Shown here: one piece after another, positions 5,994-5,998 of the stretch
How positions within the stretch are numbered: position 1 is the first letter of the stretch
Layout: each line of letters starts with the position of its first letter
DNA from: CAUJGQ01 sp038325665
GTDB taxonomy: Bacteria; Chloroflexota; Dehalococcoidia; CAUJGQ01
Assembly: GCA_038325665.1 (NCBI GenBank)
Contig: JBBQJF010000328.1
Span: forward strand, 1-5,998
DNA: 5,998 nt
Reading direction: 5' to 3'
Program-made: the position numbers and the translations under genes
Notes under the pieces: generated by a model
The model's input: only the letters and a program-made list of their open reading frames with translations
What the model was told of the DNA's origin: nothing
The model's database searches: none

Positions 5994-5998
5994 CTTCA

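Noticed and set aside
1..5998. A search for defence systems, toxin-antitoxin pairs, transposases, tRNAs or rRNAs.
   Set aside because: Every well-supported reading frame fits glycan assembly or methylation, and I recognised no RNA gene or mobile-element protein on either strand.

Overview
The window is GC-rich DNA with dense, mostly minus-strand genes for cell-surface glycan assembly. The reading frames strongly prefer G or C at third codon positions, and GTG starts appear to be common. The style (high GC, GTG starts, a GGCGACCC/GGGTCGCC palindrome in the spacer) is compatible with a Chloroflexota-like or similar high-GC bacterium. That assignment is only a guess, because no phylogenetic marker lies in the window.

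Layout from left to right. (1) Positions 1-722, minus strand: the N-terminal 240 residues of a family-4-type glycosyltransferase. It starts at a GTG with a good Shine-Dalgarno and runs off the left edge. It carries an unusual Pro/Ala/Val/Glu-rich linker with repeated DNA between its two Rossmann domains. (2) Positions 723-1164: a 442-base spacer between divergent genes, holding candidate promoters for both, an 18-base tandem repeat, a perfect 8-base-pair palindrome and a TGACCCG heptamer array just ahead of the next gene. (3) Positions 1165-2052, plus strand: a class I SAM-dependent methyltransferase, the only plus-strand gene. (4) Positions 2053-2164: a short convergent spacer with hairpins but no T-tracts. 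(5) Positions 2165-5993, minus strand: a compact three-gene unit, read from right to left as an O-antigen ligase/polymerase-family membrane protein, a family-2 glycosyltransferase and a Wzx/MOP-type flippase. A strong inverted repeat sits at the glycosyltransferase/flippase junction.

Together the genes fit a lipid-linked glycan pathway. The two glycosyltransferases add sugars on the cytoplasmic face, the flippase moves the lipid-linked product across the membrane, and the Wzy_C-type protein polymerises or transfers it outside. The methyltransferase may modify a sugar or cap a chain. This cooperation is inferred from gene families and adjacency; no sugar specificity can be read from the sequence.

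I see no undescribed defence, mobile or RNA system here. The points most worth a second look are the repeat-bearing linker of the truncated glycosyltransferase, the hairpin that covers one candidate flippase start, and the heptamer array in the methyltransferase leader.
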